From: Schoenoplectus triqueter
Taxonomy: Eukaryota > Streptophyta > Magnoliopsida > Poales > Cyperaceae
Length of the DNA stretch: 64,000 nucleotides
Direction: 5' to 3'
NCBI GenBank assembly: GCA_964058805.1
Contig: CAXKVV010000062.1
Coordinates: 310,001 to 374,000 of the forward strand
This document shows, one piece after another, positions 45,400 to 56,822 of the stretch. How positions within the stretch are numbered: the first letter of the stretch is position 1; every line of letters begins with the position of its first letter. The notes under the pieces are model-generated. The model did not search any database. It saw only the letters and a list, made by a program, of their open reading frames with translations, and was not told the DNA's origin. A program made the position numbers and the translations under genes.

Positions 45400-45895
45400 C
45401 GCAAAATATGAAAACGGGACCCGGTACCCTCGGTTCTGTCGAAAATGAATCATGGAACGCATAACATGAATACTGGACCCGACGCCCTCGGTACCGCGAA
45501 AAACGAGTCGGAGAGCGCAAAACATGAAAATGGGACTCGACGCCCTCGAAAACGCCCCAAACGAGTCTAGGAGCGCAAAATATAAAAATTGGACCTGACG
45601 CCATCGGTACCGCTCAAAACGGGTCCGGGTGCGAAAAACGTGCAAACAGGACCCTACGCCCTCGGTACCGTCGAAAATATATCCGTGAGCGCAAAACTTG
45701 AACACGGGACCCGACGCGATCGGTACCGCCCCAAACGAATTTGGGAACGCAAAACATGAAAACGAGACCCGACGCCCTCGATACCTCCCCAAACGAGTCC
45801 GGGAGCGCAAAACATGAAAACTGGACCTAATGCCCGCGGTACCGCCCAAAACGAATCCAGGAGTGCAAAACATAAAAACGGGACGCGCAAAGCAT
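45400..45895. repeat. 58-bp GC-rich minisatellite
   Basis: About eight tandem units of 58 bases, core GACCCGACGCCCTCGGTACC followed by GCC..AAACGAGTC(C/T)GG and GAGCGCAAAACATGAAAA. Much more GC-rich than the surroundings. Long minus-strand open frames across it (to 190 codons) are translations of the repeat in different registers and are not called as genes. Confidence 0.93.
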
Positions 45896-46039
45896 TAATG
45901 TACAAGACAGTAAAAATGTTAAGGCAATTGAAAAACAAATTGCTTTGTTGTATATGTACTATGTTCCATGTACAAGGGTAAAGGCATTAAAAAATACAAA
46001 TTAATAGCTTTTAGGTCTCTCATTCCATTGAAAAAACTT

Positions 46040-46326
46040 CAAATTCTGACAGAGCCAGTAGTTTTAAAAATAAAATAAAATAAATTTTTAGTAATGATTA
46101 ATTAGTAACAACAGTTACTAAAGCTTAATTTTTTTAAAAAAATATTCAATAATAATTATTTACTCAAAATCATTGTTAAAACATTGAATTTAGTAATGAT
46201 TATGCGCAAAGAATCGTTATTGAATCTTTACGTTTTCTTCCTCCAATGACGCAATTTACTAACGGTTCAAAAACCGTTAGCGAAGACATTTTAAAATCGT
46301 TATTGAAACTTTATTTTCGTATAGTG
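46040..46326. mobile_element. Possible CACTA right-end remnant
   Basis: Ends ATTTTCGTATAGTG at 46326 (reverse complement CACTATACGAAAA, CACTA-like). Upstream are repeated words AATCGTTATTGAA, AACGGTT/AACCGTTAG and TTAGTAATGATTA in both orientations, as in subterminal regions. No matching left terminus is found. 45896-46039 holds nothing recognised. Confidence 0.5.
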
Positions 46327-47129
46327 AATAATTACAAGTATGACCTATAACCCTCAATTTTACTTTCGGGTAAGATACCAGCCCTCTTTTTGTTTCCCTA
46401 ATAGCATTGAGGCGGCAAGTGTGCCATGAGGCATTAATTGTCATGAGTAATGACTAATGACCTAAACTGCATTAGCAAAAAAGTGTGATATCCATGTATA
46501 AAACTAGAAATCAAATCAGCTGCTCATCTATGGGTATGGTTTTCCAGTCCACTATGCGATCTAACCAAAGTAAAACTAACACGTGTCATTTATCTTTCGT
46601 CTAATTAATGAGTTTCTAACGGTATTAATTTTGTTAGTGGTTAGTCGCAACTTCTCCGTCACTAAATCAATTAATTTTATTCTTTCCTTTTTTTTTTCTT
46701 TTTTTTTTTTTGAAAACGCAACAGGCCCGTAGGCAGCTTTATTTCAAAATCTCAGTTTCGTATAACCCACAGATTCACTCTATTCTACTACCATCTACGC
46801 TCTTTTACTCTCTTTTACTGAAAACCCAATACATTGCTATATATAGCATCTACCAGTTTCAGCAGACTCCAAACCCTAACTTCCTTTTCCGCCGCTCCAT
46901 CCCATTTTCGCCAAAACCCCCATTTGGCTTCATTTTCCGCCGGGCCATCTCATTTACGCCAAAATCCTGAGCAGGCTTCAACCTCCCCTCTGCTTGTACC
47001 GCCGCACGGACCCTCTAGGCGCGCCAGCACCAGTCGAGAGGAGAGACCGTACCAGCGGCAGCCCCCCCGCAGCACGTGGCTCGTTTACGGCGGTCGGAAG
47101 TTCTCTCCGGTAACCCGCACCAGTGGCAG
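46327..47129. other. No confirmed gene
   Basis: Unique-looking sequence, GC-rich from 46870. A 45-base near-duplication (CCGCC.(C/G)(T/G)CCATC(C/T)CATTT phrase) at 46889-46972 encodes a repeated SFSAxPSHxRQNP in one frame, but no domain is recognised. Possibly the region downstream of the RNase H pseudogene. Confidence 0.4.
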
Positions 47130-47663
47130 GCCCCAGCGGTAAAGCTCTGCCTCCGTCGGCAGCCCGATGTAACTATTGCCCGTCCTACGAGCCCAGTTTG
47201 CAAGGGTGTGTGCTGAGGTGGTGTGCTGCCTACGAGCGAAACAAACCTTGAGTGGCTGCCCTCTGCTCGTCGCTGATCTCAGTAATTAGAAAGCCTCCAC
47301 TGCGTCGCGCGCCCCCCGCCAGCAAGGTAGTAAGTCCTCCTCTCCTGCCACCATGAAATCCACCAGTACCTTACAGTCAGTAAAAATCTTCTGCGGTTTT
47401 TGTATGTAGGGAGACGTCCAGTCCCGCAGCGCAAGCTTAAGGGCCTTTGCTTCGGCTTGAAAAGCTGTAGCCGCCACCAACGGTGAGTAATATATGAGTT
47501 GAATCTGTCCCGAGCTGGTGTAGAACACCAAACCCGCTCCCGCATTCCCGGCTTGGTCTAGTGAGGCATCCACGACCACATAAGCTAAGTTTTCACCCCA
47601 TTGCAATAATTCATTTGCTCGGGTTATAAAATGGTGGTTTTGTGGGGCGGGGTTTCCGCTCAA
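47130..47663 (-). pseudogene. RNase H-like (RVT_3) fragment
   Basis: A minus-strand RNase H-type fold of the RVT_3 family, usually at the C-terminus of plant LINE-type polyproteins or in small host-like genes. Acidic residues sit in VVVDASLD, FQAEAKALKLAL and IFTDCKVLVDFM. A TAA at 47286 interrupts it, and the frame continues with KVCFARR and AHTLANWARR, the expected final helix with a His. No reverse transcriptase is upstream, so this is a fragment. Start is unclear. Confidence 0.75.
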
Positions 47664-47979
47664 ATCCGCTCAAAATAGATTATTTCTGCCAAATGGCTTC
47701 GTGCATGAACTATTGCAACCCAGACCAATAATTAATCAATACAAATTATAAAGCTCCAGACCAATAAATCTGAAGTCGGGCCCACAATTTGCAACCCACT
47801 ATGTCACAAAGGTATCTAATTAGGAACTTATGTTACCTAGAACTTAGTTTACCAAACAAAAAAAATATATTGCACTATGCCTTTGCAAATTTGGAAATTT
47901 ATAATATAAATATCACCATATTTTCATTGACATAACACAATAGTAACAAGTATAGTGGTGTATGTATATTACAAATCTT
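47664..47979. other. No recognised gene
   Basis: AT-rich stretch between the RNase H fragment and the truncated edge of CACTA 3. No terminus or coding block is visible. Confidence 0.4.
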
Positions 47980-48228
47980 GCCCCTTCCTCAAAATAGCAC
48001 GTCTATGTCATTACCTGGTTGTTTAGGCCCAAAAATTAGCAATGACATCATCATATATCTTCTTTTCATGCATAACCATGGAGGAAGATTGTAAATACAC
48101 ACTAAAACAGACCATGTAGTCGAACGACTACTCATGTTGCCTTAAGGATTCATACCATCCGTGTATAGCCCCAATCTCAAATTTCTAGGTTCATTTCCGA
48201 ACTTCGAAAATGCTTTGTTTATGTTCCT

Positions 48229-49170
48229 CTATTCTAGAGAGTCCGCAGGGTGTCGTAATAATGTATCCTTTTTCCTGCAATCTGCGTGCCACCTCAATAA
48301 TTTAGCATCTCTCTTATTACCAAAGAGACGCTTCAACCTGGGTATTATTGGCAGATAGAACAATACCTTTGCAGATAGTTTCTTCTTTCTATCATCTTCG
48401 ACCCTATCATCCCTCGGTTTGTATCGAGATGCATTACACTTTGGACATTTATCCAGATCCCTGTGTTCGTTTCGGAATAGTATGCAATTATTCGGACATG
48501 CCGAAATTCTCTCTACTTCTAAGTTCAAGGGACATAATAATTTTTTTGCCCTATAATTTGAATCTGGCAACACATTATTTTCCGGAAGCATATCTCTCAA
48601 AAGTTTGAGTAGAGATGTGAAACTAACGTCGCTCCAATTGTTCTTGGCTTTCAGATTATACAATTTGAAAATCGCTGAAATTTTTGTATATTTCGTACAA
48701 CTTGGAAATAAAGGTATGTTCGAGTCCTTGTGCAAATTTTCAAAAATATCAGGAACATCATCAACAAAATCTGCAGGCACGTGTTTCATCATTTCATCCA
48801 ATTCATCATTACACTGTGGAAAATTTACATTTTCAGTCGGTTCTACATGTTCAACATTTTCAGTTTGTAATTCATTTTCAACATTAGTTCCTAAATCCGG
48901 TAGATTCATGCTAGTCCTGGCATCTACATATTCTCCGTGCTTGGTCCACCTTGTATACCGCTGTTTAAATCCACGACGAATCAGATGGGATTTGACTTCT
49001 TCAGCATCCTTCCACCTGATGAAGTTTTGACAGTCACAACAAGGACATAGAAGTTTCACTTCACCTCTTAGTCTCATATTTTTTGTGGCACATTTCATAA
49101 ATTCTTCAACTCTTGACAAATATTCATCTGATATCCAATCGATCTCATACATCCAAGTATTACGATCCAT
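48229..49170 (-). pseudogene. CACTA 3 transposase, N-terminal part
   Basis: The start is the ATG at 49170, after an AG acceptor (TTTTCTACAG), matching the CACTA 1 start at 10921 (both MDRNTWMY); the frame is open further upstream but that is leader. It contains the Transposase-associated domain (CPCCDCQN, then YTRWTKHGEY) and the region up to the Transposase_21 core (NYRAKKLLCPL, CPKCNASRYKPR, FYLPIIPRL). After the stop at 48229 the frame decays: remnants such as a MHEKK block (about 48060) and a GPKQPGNDID-like block can be followed in shifted frames to about 47985. About 314 residues of roughly 1,000 expected. Confidence 0.88.
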
Positions 49171-49257
49171 CTGTAGAAAATAAAATTGTTCACATGTCAG
49201 GGGTTTAGGGTCAAGACTCAAAGTAAGAGTTTTGGACCGGCCAACCATCCTAATCCA

Positions 49258-49485
49258 CTCTTTAAATACTTTGTCTCATTAGTGAACATATACTAGCTAC
49301 AAACTGATGTTTGAGAAAAATTTGACAGCATTTCCCTACAGCTTCCCGAATATGCCAATGCACATTTGCTTGTACGTACGTATTCGTGGAAACAATAGGA
49401 GAAATACTGAACCAAATTCTTCTCAAATATCAGATTGTAGCTAGCGTATGTTCACTAATCCTAAATGAGACAAAGTATTCAAAGA
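49258..49485. repeat. Hairpin-forming inverted repeat upstream of CACTA 3 transposase
   Basis: Arms TTTAAATACTTTGTCTCATT (49261 on) and its inverse AATGAGACAAAGTATTC (to about 49480) enclose about 90 bases. It is the counterpart of 10601-10825 with the same flanking words (GATTTGGGACTG, GATTAATC). 49486-50050 holds the probable leader and intron. Confidence 0.8.
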
Positions 49486-50059
49486 ACAGTCCCAAATCGG
49501 GGACAATTCGAGATTAATCCCTATTGGATTAATCCTGAACGGATACCGACCTAAATTAATTTAAGTTTCGAAAAATGGTCCTATATGACAATACAACTGA
49601 TATGCTAATGCTAATTAATTAGTAAATATACACCATATCATAAATTTTAAGATTTAAATAAATCAATAAAAAGATGCAAAAATAACCTCAAAATAATCGG
49701 AAACGGAAGAGATGACTACGGAGTCGAGAAGATGCAAGCTCAAGCCTGGAGAGCAGAATTGATTCTAAGACCAAGATTAAATAATTAATTAACTATTTAA
49801 ATATTAATTATATAAAAATCGAAATAATAAAGGACAAAAATAAAAAAATATACCAAATTTGATCAAAATCAAAATTTCTTTGCTACCACGTGCTCTCCTT
49901 CTCTTTCTCCTTATATTTCTGATTTTTCCCTAGTTTTCATGAATTTTGTACTATTTATTTGGACTGAATTAATTGAAGAGTAGCTAATGGGAGAGTTAAT
50001 GGTGAGAGAGATGAAGTTTCAGATCAGGATCGAGCTGGCGGCTGGGGTATGGAGAAGGG

Positions 50060-50400
50060 TCAGTAATTAGCTAGGTCGACGCGCGTTGGTTGTTTTTGCT
50101 GTATTGGTTTTCTACACCAGTTAAATATTAAAGGGTGTAGGTGATGGTTTTCTACACCGGTTAAACTATTAAAGGGTGTAGATGATGGTTTTCTACACTG
50201 GTTTATAGTAAACAAATGGTGTAGATGTGAACTGATATTTTCTACACCGGGTTTATTAAATAAAGGGCGTGGATGTCTTGCTTCATACACCAGTTATTAA
50301 AATAACCGGTGGAGAATTATTCTGGAGAGCGAGACTGGAAGTTCCACACCTGTTTTTAATATAACCGGCGTATATGAGGGGTTGCAGAAAATCTTTTTTT
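50060..50400. repeat. CACTA 3 subterminal repeats
   Basis: Five to six repeats of TTTTCTACACCGGTTA followed by AAAGGGTGTAGATGATGG, about 55-60 bases apart, fading to ACACCAGTTATTAAAATAACC near the terminus. The ACCGGTT core is shared with CACTA 1. Confidence 0.88.
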
Positions 50401-50425
50401 CTGTAGTGGCCCAAGATTAAATAAA

Positions 50426-50813
50426 CACTACTAAAATTTATTGTATTAGCGTGTGTATGAATTTTACTAGTATGAGTATAAATAATGATTGGCGTGATTA
50501 TAACAACACACATGCTAGTGGACATTTTGAACTATACTTGCGTGTGTATACCCACATGACATGATAGTAGTGTGGGAAGCAATGACGTACATACCCACAT
50601 GACGCGACAGTAGCTTGGAAGGCAATGACTTGTATGCATGCCATTGCTTTCCATACTACTGTCGTGTCATATGAGTATACACACGCAAGTATAATTAAAA
50701 TATAGTTCAAAAAGTTCTCACTAGCATGCGTGTTAGTGTACTCACGTCAATCGCTATCTATATTCATGCCACTAAAATTCATACACATGCTAATACAATA
50801 AATTCTAGCAGTG
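50426..50813. mobile_element. CACTA-type foldback MITE, 388 bp
   Basis: Starts CACTACTAAAATTTATTGTA, ends CAATAAATTCTAGCAGTG (reverse complement CACTGCTAGAATTTATTG). Almost the entire element is an inverted repeat, for example GTGTGTATACCCACATGACA pairing with the segment around 50668-50690. Flanks AAA and AAG may be a mutated 3-bp duplication. No coding sequence. It lies 17 bases from the CACTA 3 terminus. Confidence 0.88.
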
Positions 50814-53193
50814 AAGTCCATTATCAAATCTAATGCAGCGCATGAGCTACTCCCACATCGACAGAGCAGGAGCTAACGATGACTTTGACTCGATTTTAGT
50901 TCCACGGGCGAAGAGAGAGAGAGCACAAAGATAGCAGAGAGAGAGAGCTGAGGAGAGGGATCATGTGGTTGAAGGAGATCCGCATCTGCTGTCATTTGGT
51001 AACATAAAGAAGTGGATCTTCACTTTGTTGAAGCGAGTCTTCAATAGACCACTCACACTCGCCACAAGACGAGAGGAGCAAGATATACCCCGTGAGCTTC
51101 CCTTACTTATACCGACATAAAAAAACTATGGCACCATTATACCATAATTTCTGGATGGATGAGATTTTAAATTAGAGTGGGATCAGTTTTCATGGGGTCC
51201 CGGTGTCATGAGAGAAAAAAAAAAAAACTATGGCATCCGGTGCCATAGAAAAAGTATGACAGCAGATGTGAATTTCAGTTGGAGGAGAGAAAAAGATATC
51301 ACAAGAAAAATTGAAGGTATTTTAATTATTAAGTAAATTAATTACTATATTTTTATATTAAATTACACATTTATATATATAGAGTGGCAAACATATAATG
51401 AAATTGAATTTCGAGTAGCATTTTTCTAGATTTAAAGCTTGGGATGATATTTTTCTAAATTAAGAAGTTTAGAGTGAGTATTGTTTTAAAATGCGGCCGC
51501 ATAACTATATATGCGGTCCATTTATGCTTATGTGGTGCGATGCCACATGCATAAGAATATACATGTATATATAGTATGCGATATATTTTTAAATTTTTAT
51601 CGTATTAAGTCTATAAAATTAATCTTATGATATATTTAATGTAAAAAATTTAAAATAATATTAATATGTTATTATATATATTTTTATTTTCTATTAAAAT
51701 TATTTAAAAATAAATGATCGATTCAAATATTTTAAGAATATTTTAGAATATATATCCACATATGTAATATGCATATAGAACCGTACATGTACTATGCAGT
51801 GGCTAATTGTACGCATATCAAAATCCACATTTTAAAATCTTAAGTGTGACAATAATCTAATTTTCCCAAAGAGAAAAAGAAGAAGCCTCACCACCCAAGC
51901 AGAATTTACTTAAGAACTGGTCAGTGATCCATCCTCCTCTATTGCATTGTGTCTTGACCTCTGTTGCATGTAATGAAAATTGATTTAATTAATGAGTTGA
52001 AAGTGATAAAAAATTTGGTGGGCTTAGTTTCTCGTCTGAAGAATGTGTCACAGTTTTTGTAATAGCAGGTAGCTGCGGTTGGATTGTAATCTAAAAATCT
52101 TAGGAGTATTGACTCTGGACTAATTCAATTATATGCACGAAAAAAATGTGAGAACCAACGTAATCTTAATATGTTGGAAATGGACATATGAAAAATTAGG
52201 ATTATCAGCGAAAACGTTTTTTTATTAATCTTGTGTAGTTGTGTTTCAAATTACATCCGACATGTCTAAGTCCTTACACTGCGTTTTTTTTACCGTAAGT
52301 TTATAAGAATCACTAGATGGAGATAGATCACAGCCGAGATTAAACCTATCCTCTGTTCCACAACTTAAATGCCAGGACTTATTCAATTCTCACACAGAGA
52401 CCGTTCGTTCTCACTTTCGATATGAAGGAACCGAACCTTCACGGTGTTTCCCTCTCATGGATGGTCTCTCTCTTCTCTGTCCCTGACACTTTTAGTTCTG
52501 TCTAGTACAGATACCGATACAGATATATGGAGTAATTAAAATAACCTTATTAGTTTTGTTCCACAATTCTGAACCCAATTATATCATAATTGTAGATTTT
52601 CCTGGGCACAGAAGCGTCAAAATGCAGCCTTCCTGCCAGGTACCAACTAAACATCAGTTATTATGTGTTTTCATTTTCCTTCTGGTTTTAATCTATATAT
52701 ACTTGGTGTTTAGATATCGCTATTAATTGATCTAAAGGTAGCATTTAAAGCAACTAAATTATCTAATTGTAGCCATATATTTTGTCCAAAAGAAAAAAAA
52801 AGAAAGAAAAACTGATCCAGGTAGACATATGCAGGTGATCAGATGGTTTTCTTCATTCTGAGTGCGGAGTTCACATGATTTATTTTTACATTTAGGCCAT
52901 TTCTGGGGCTTCCCAACAAATAATCCCTTTACATGTATTTCATCATACAGCTGCTTTTGGTAACAATGCAATATCTATCTGGAGCATAAGTATTTTCTTT
53001 GAAGACATATCAGTTTGATGTAATATATTTTTCGCATATTCTAGTTCACCAATAGCTGCATAAACAGATAGAGAACGAATTTAAGGACCCCATAATCACG
53101 TCACACGTCAACGCGGAATTCCTTTTGCGACGTGTCGCATGCGTTCTTTCAATGCTTTGTAATTATAGTTTGTAGTTTGTATTTTGTAGGAAC
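50814..53193. other. No recognised gene
   Basis: 2.4 kb of AT-rich sequence. There is a GA-rich tract at 50915-50955, an inverted CTATGGCATC/GGTGCCATAG pair at 51222-51248, and possible weak palindromic ends at 51480 and 51820. Nothing supports a protein; the 70-codon minus-strand frame at 52759 lacks any domain. Confidence 0.4.
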
Positions 53194-53198
53194 AAAAC

Positions 53199-53891
53199 TG
53201 TTAGTTTTCAAACTACTCGTTTCTTTGACACTTTCCAGAGATATATCCCGAACTCTTTGACCTCGAAATACAATTTCGAGGTCTGACACAGATGTTCACT
53301 CTCTATCGCTCAAGAACAGGTGACGATATTTAAAGAGGAAATAAGATACATTTATCAATCTGGGAGAAGGGAGAGAGATTGTCCAGAAGCAGTTTTTCTA
53401 TTAACTCAAAAGTTACAGACACAAATGTTTTTTCTCTCTCTTTTTGGGAACTTACACTACTCCTCTATTTATAGCACTCGGTGCATTAATTACACCGGCC
53501 TACCTATACAATATCTACTCCTAACTATTCTAGCCTAGATATATGACATTAAATGTCTAGTCACACTTCTGTCACTTCTTCTGCTGCTCCCATCAGTTGT
53601 CTCTGACACATGCGGCAGATGTCAGAAGTGTCATGTTCATCATTGGAGCAAGGGCTTCTTCCCGAGCTGTTAGGCTCTGGTCCATCTCGAGCTTTGTCTT
53701 TGGCTTCTGCTCGTCTTCAGCTCTTCAAGCTCCTCTTCTCGAGCTGATGTTCTCGAACTTTCTCCTCGAGCTTCCTGCTTGAGCTTTATTCTCGAGCTTC
53801 CTGCCGGAGCCTTCTTTTCGAGCTTCTTTCTCGAACTGATCTTCTCGAGCTATCTTCTCGAACTGAGACTTGGAGGTTATAATTTCCAACA
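53199..53891 (-). repeat. LTR of the Gag-only element (3' LTR)
   Basis: Begins TGTTAG and ends CCAACA on the plus strand, i.e. TGTTGG...CTAACA on the coding strand. The right half is made of repeated CTCGAGCTTC/TCTCGAACT words. It differs from the other LTR at scattered positions. Confidence 0.92.
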
Positions 53892-54649
53892 CCCTCCCTT
53901 AAAGCTCAAGTCTCGAATGTCCTTCATCCCGATCATCTGTATGCAGTTTGATCATTGGTCATTGCTTTGCACATGACTTACTCGGACATCCTTATTCTTG
54001 ACGTGTTCCCTGCCATGTCCTTGGTTTCGCTGATCGACTGTGTGTCAGACTACTTTCTCAACGACCCATGTGAAGGTCGTACCTTCCATGCAGAATGCAA
54101 ATTCCATGGTCCACACATCCCGCGAGCTTCTCTTCACTTCGCTAGCCTTTGCGACTTGATTTGTCTCAAGTTCCATTCTTGTCGATCTCTTCGATCCACA
54201 ACCTTTGAGCTGCTTCTTCGAATGATATCGACTGGGTGTTAGCCAAACGGGCATTCCAAGTGCAATTCGATTGTTCCAGACAAGTCCCGTACATCAGAGT
54301 TTTCTTGGGCATTTTCGACCTCATCTCTTCAGAGTTGGACATCTCGTCTAAGCTTCTCGAGGATCTCACTTCATCCACTCGAGTAGGGAGTCCAACCCCT
54401 CTTCCAGCTCATCAACTCATGTTGGCTCTTCCAGTCTCGATTCCAACGATCCAACAATCCACACCTTCCATCTTTGATCTCAAGCTGCTTCTCCTTGAAC
54501 GAAATCGACTCAGTATCCTCCACGGTATACTAAGTGTACTTTGCCTACTTCATGCAAGTCTCATACATCTCGAATGCTTTGGTTCCTTGACTCATTCTCT
54601 GAGCCTCTTTGAGCTTGATCTCTCATCAACTCTGCCTCGGATGTGTCCC

Positions 54650-55630
54650 CTAAATGAGACAAACGCCTCTTTCTCGATCATCACCTCCATCGGGTTCGCG
54701 ATCGGTCATTCGGTTGCTGGCCTCTGCATCGAGATACCCTTCACATCTTGAGCTTGATTCATTATCTTTTTCGGCGTAGTTGGCTTTGCCTTCTACCCTC
54801 TTCTTGGCCCAGCAGTCCCGAGCATAATGCTCGTGTTTCCCGCAGTTGTAGCTGTCCACATCGGGTCTTCGAGCTTTTCGACCTCTGCCTCGTCCTCGTG
54901 AGTTCTGGCTCGACTGGCTCGTATCTTCATATCTTTGACCTCGACCACCTTCTCGGTCGTGTACTTGTCCTTTCTGGACGTACAACGCCTTCTCGATTAG
55001 TTCCTCCTTGAACTTCTTTCTCTGCTCGTGTGCCATGAGTGAGCCTACGAGTTCATCCACTGATAACTCAGCCAAGTTCTTCGACTCCTCTATCGCGCAC
55101 ACCGCATTCTCAAAGGTGTCTGTCAAAGATCTTAGAATCTTCACCACTAGTCTCGATTCCGTGAGACTTTCCCCATTCCTCTTCATCTAGTTTGTCACCG
55201 TCTGCACTCTGGTGATGTAGTTCGAGACTCCTTCGAAATCCTCCATCTTCATCGACTCGAGTTCTCCTCTTAGAACTTGAAGTCGCACTTGCTTCACCCG
55301 ATCAGCACTTCTGTATGCTATATGGAGTGTCTCCCACGCTTCCTTTGAAGTTGTTGCTCCAGCAATCTTCTCAAACCCAGCTTCATCTACAGCTTGATAT
55401 AAGATGTAAAGAGCTGCTTTGTCCTTGACAACTTTCTCCTTTTGTAGCTTCACCCGCTGCAGCGTCTGAGATGCATCGTTCTCCGGTTGAGTGATCCCTG
55501 TCTCGACTACGTCCCACACGTCTTAAGCACCTAGGAGCACCTTGATTTGAATACTCCAGTTATCGTACTTTGACTTTGTCAGTTTCGGCAAAGCCATGTT
55601 TTCGAGTGAACCTTTCCCGAATCCTGCCAT
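54650..55630 (-). pseudogene. Gag of the Gag-only LTR element
   Basis: UBN2-type Gag, 326 codons in one frame. The ATG at 55630 is the first after the primer site (MAGFGKG, then KLTKSKYDNWS). Two in-frame stops, TAA at about 55522 and TAG at 55187, each explained by a CAA/CAG to TAA/TAG change. The middle matches copia Gag blocks (FEKIAGATTSKEAWETL, VVKILRSLTDTFENAV, SVDELVGSLMAHE). A Gly/Arg-rich stretch leads to the zinc knuckle SYNCGKHEHYARDC, where the first Cys is Ser, which should weaken zinc binding. Related to the Gag at 6726. 53892-54649 has no recognisable coding block. Confidence 0.88.
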
Positions 55631-55647
55631 GGGTTCTGATACCAATT

Positions 55648-56342
55648 TGTTAGTTTTTGAACTACTCGTTCCTTTGGAACTGTCCTAAGATATATCCCGA
55701 ACTCTTTGAACTCGAAATACAATCCCGAGGTCTGACACAGGTGTTCACTCTCTATCGCTCAAGAACAGGTGACGATATTTAAAGAGGAAATAAGATACAT
55801 TTCTCAATCTGACAGAAGGGAGAGAGATTGCCCGGAAGCAGTTTTTCTATTAACTCAAAAGTTACAGATACAAATGTTTTATCTCTCTCTTTTTGGGAGC
55901 TTACACTACTCCTCTATTTATAGCACTCAGTGCATTAATTGCACCGGCCTACCTATACAATATCTACTCCTAGTTATTCTAGCCTAGATACATGACATTA
56001 AATGTCTAGTCACACTTCTGTCACTTCTTCTGTTGCTCTCATCAGTTATCTTTGACACATACGGCAGATGTTAGAAGTGTCATGTTCATCATTGGAGTAA
56101 GGACTTCTTCCCGAGCTGTTACGCTCTGATCCATCTCGAGCTTCGCTTTTGTCTTCAGCTCTTCAAGCTCCTCTTCTCGAGCTTCTTTCTCGAGCTGATC
56201 TTCTCGAACTTTCTCCTCGAGCTTCCTACTTGAACTTTATTCTCGAGCTTCCTGCTGGAGATTTCTTTTCGAGCTTCTTTCTCGAACTAATTTTCTCGAG
56301 CTATCTTCTCGAACTGAGACTTGGAAGTTATAATTTCCAACA
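55648..56342 (-). repeat. LTR of the Gag-only element (5' LTR)
   Basis: Same structure as 53199-53891, 695 bases. The coding strand reads out toward the primer site at about 55634-55646 (TGGTATCAGAACC, Met-tRNA type). The TATTTATAG near 55915 in both LTRs lies in the middle of the repeat. Confidence 0.92.
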
Positions 56343-56822
56343 AAAACATGATCAATAGAATCGAAATTATAGAAAGAGTAAGCAAGGTTCATCGGTTCAT
56401 GTACAAAATACAACAGCTCTCTGCATCATTTTCGTAATTTTTATAAGAGAAAAGTTTCTATACCCCAAACTCTATATCCCAATCTGTACACCCAAATGAT
56501 TAACGGTCTAATGTCATTGACACATTTAAAGCAATTCAAAATCATTACAAAATATACGATAATTTTCCCCTCTTCCTCCGCCTCTTTCATTATCTGGCGA
56601 TTTCTCATCCTCCTCGATAATTTGTCATTTTTAACTGGCGATTTCAAACGGTGATTTTACTGGCGACTCGATTTCTCCTCCAACGATTTCATCCTCTGGC
56701 GATTCTCCTTCAGCTATTTGATCCTCTGGAGATTTCTCTTCCAGCTTCCTCTGGCGATTTCTCCTCCAGCCTTTAGCCATATATTCCCCATTGGTATCGT
56801 CTCTATTTCTTAATTAAATTAA
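56343..56822 (+). other. Possible upstream region of the ARM-repeat exon
   Basis: From 56560 the sequence is CT-rich with about five imperfect repeats of CTGGCGATTTCTCCTCCAGC. It could be a leader. No TATA box or start site can be fixed. Confidence 0.4.

Larger units (their letters stand above)
47980..50408 (-). mobile_element. CACTA element 3, 5' fragment
   Basis: Minus-strand element whose 5' terminus reads, in reverse complement, CACTACAGAAAAAAAGAT from 50408. It has subterminal repeats, the hairpin and the start of a TNP2 transposase closely similar to CACTA 1. Coding similarity fades near 47985 and no second terminus is seen, so only the first 2.4 kb remain. Target duplication cannot be checked. 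Confidence 0.85.
53199..56342 (-). mobile_element. Gag-only copia-like LTR element, complete
   Basis: Two direct LTRs (53199-53891 and 55648-56342) flank 1756 bases; a perfect 5-bp target duplication AAAAC lies outside (53194-53198 and 56343-56347). The transcript would run on the minus strand: primer site next to the right-hand LTR, Gag, then a polypurine-like AAGGGAGGG next to the left-hand LTR. No protease, integrase or reverse transcriptase is found, so it must have used proteins of another element. This matches the description of TR-GAG type non-autonomous elements. Confidence 0.92.

Noticed and set aside
45224..45938. Three long overlapping minus-strand open frames of 94-190 codons
   Set aside because: They are translations of the 58-bp minisatellite and repeat R1 in different registers; the same words recur in shifted frames and no domain is seen.
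46834..47142. Plus-strand frame with a duplicated SFSAxPSH segment as a gene
   Set aside because: The duplication is a DNA-level tandem repeat, there is no domain, and an RNase H remnant lies on the opposite strand just beyond.
51480..51840. Possible MITE with TTTTAAAATG(C/T)GG ends
   Set aside because: Only about a dozen bases pair at the ends, and the inner parts do not fold convincingly.
54236..55011. Plus-strand frames of 87-171 codons
   Set aside because: They are antisense to the Gag of the minus-strand LTR element or to its internal spacer; no domain.
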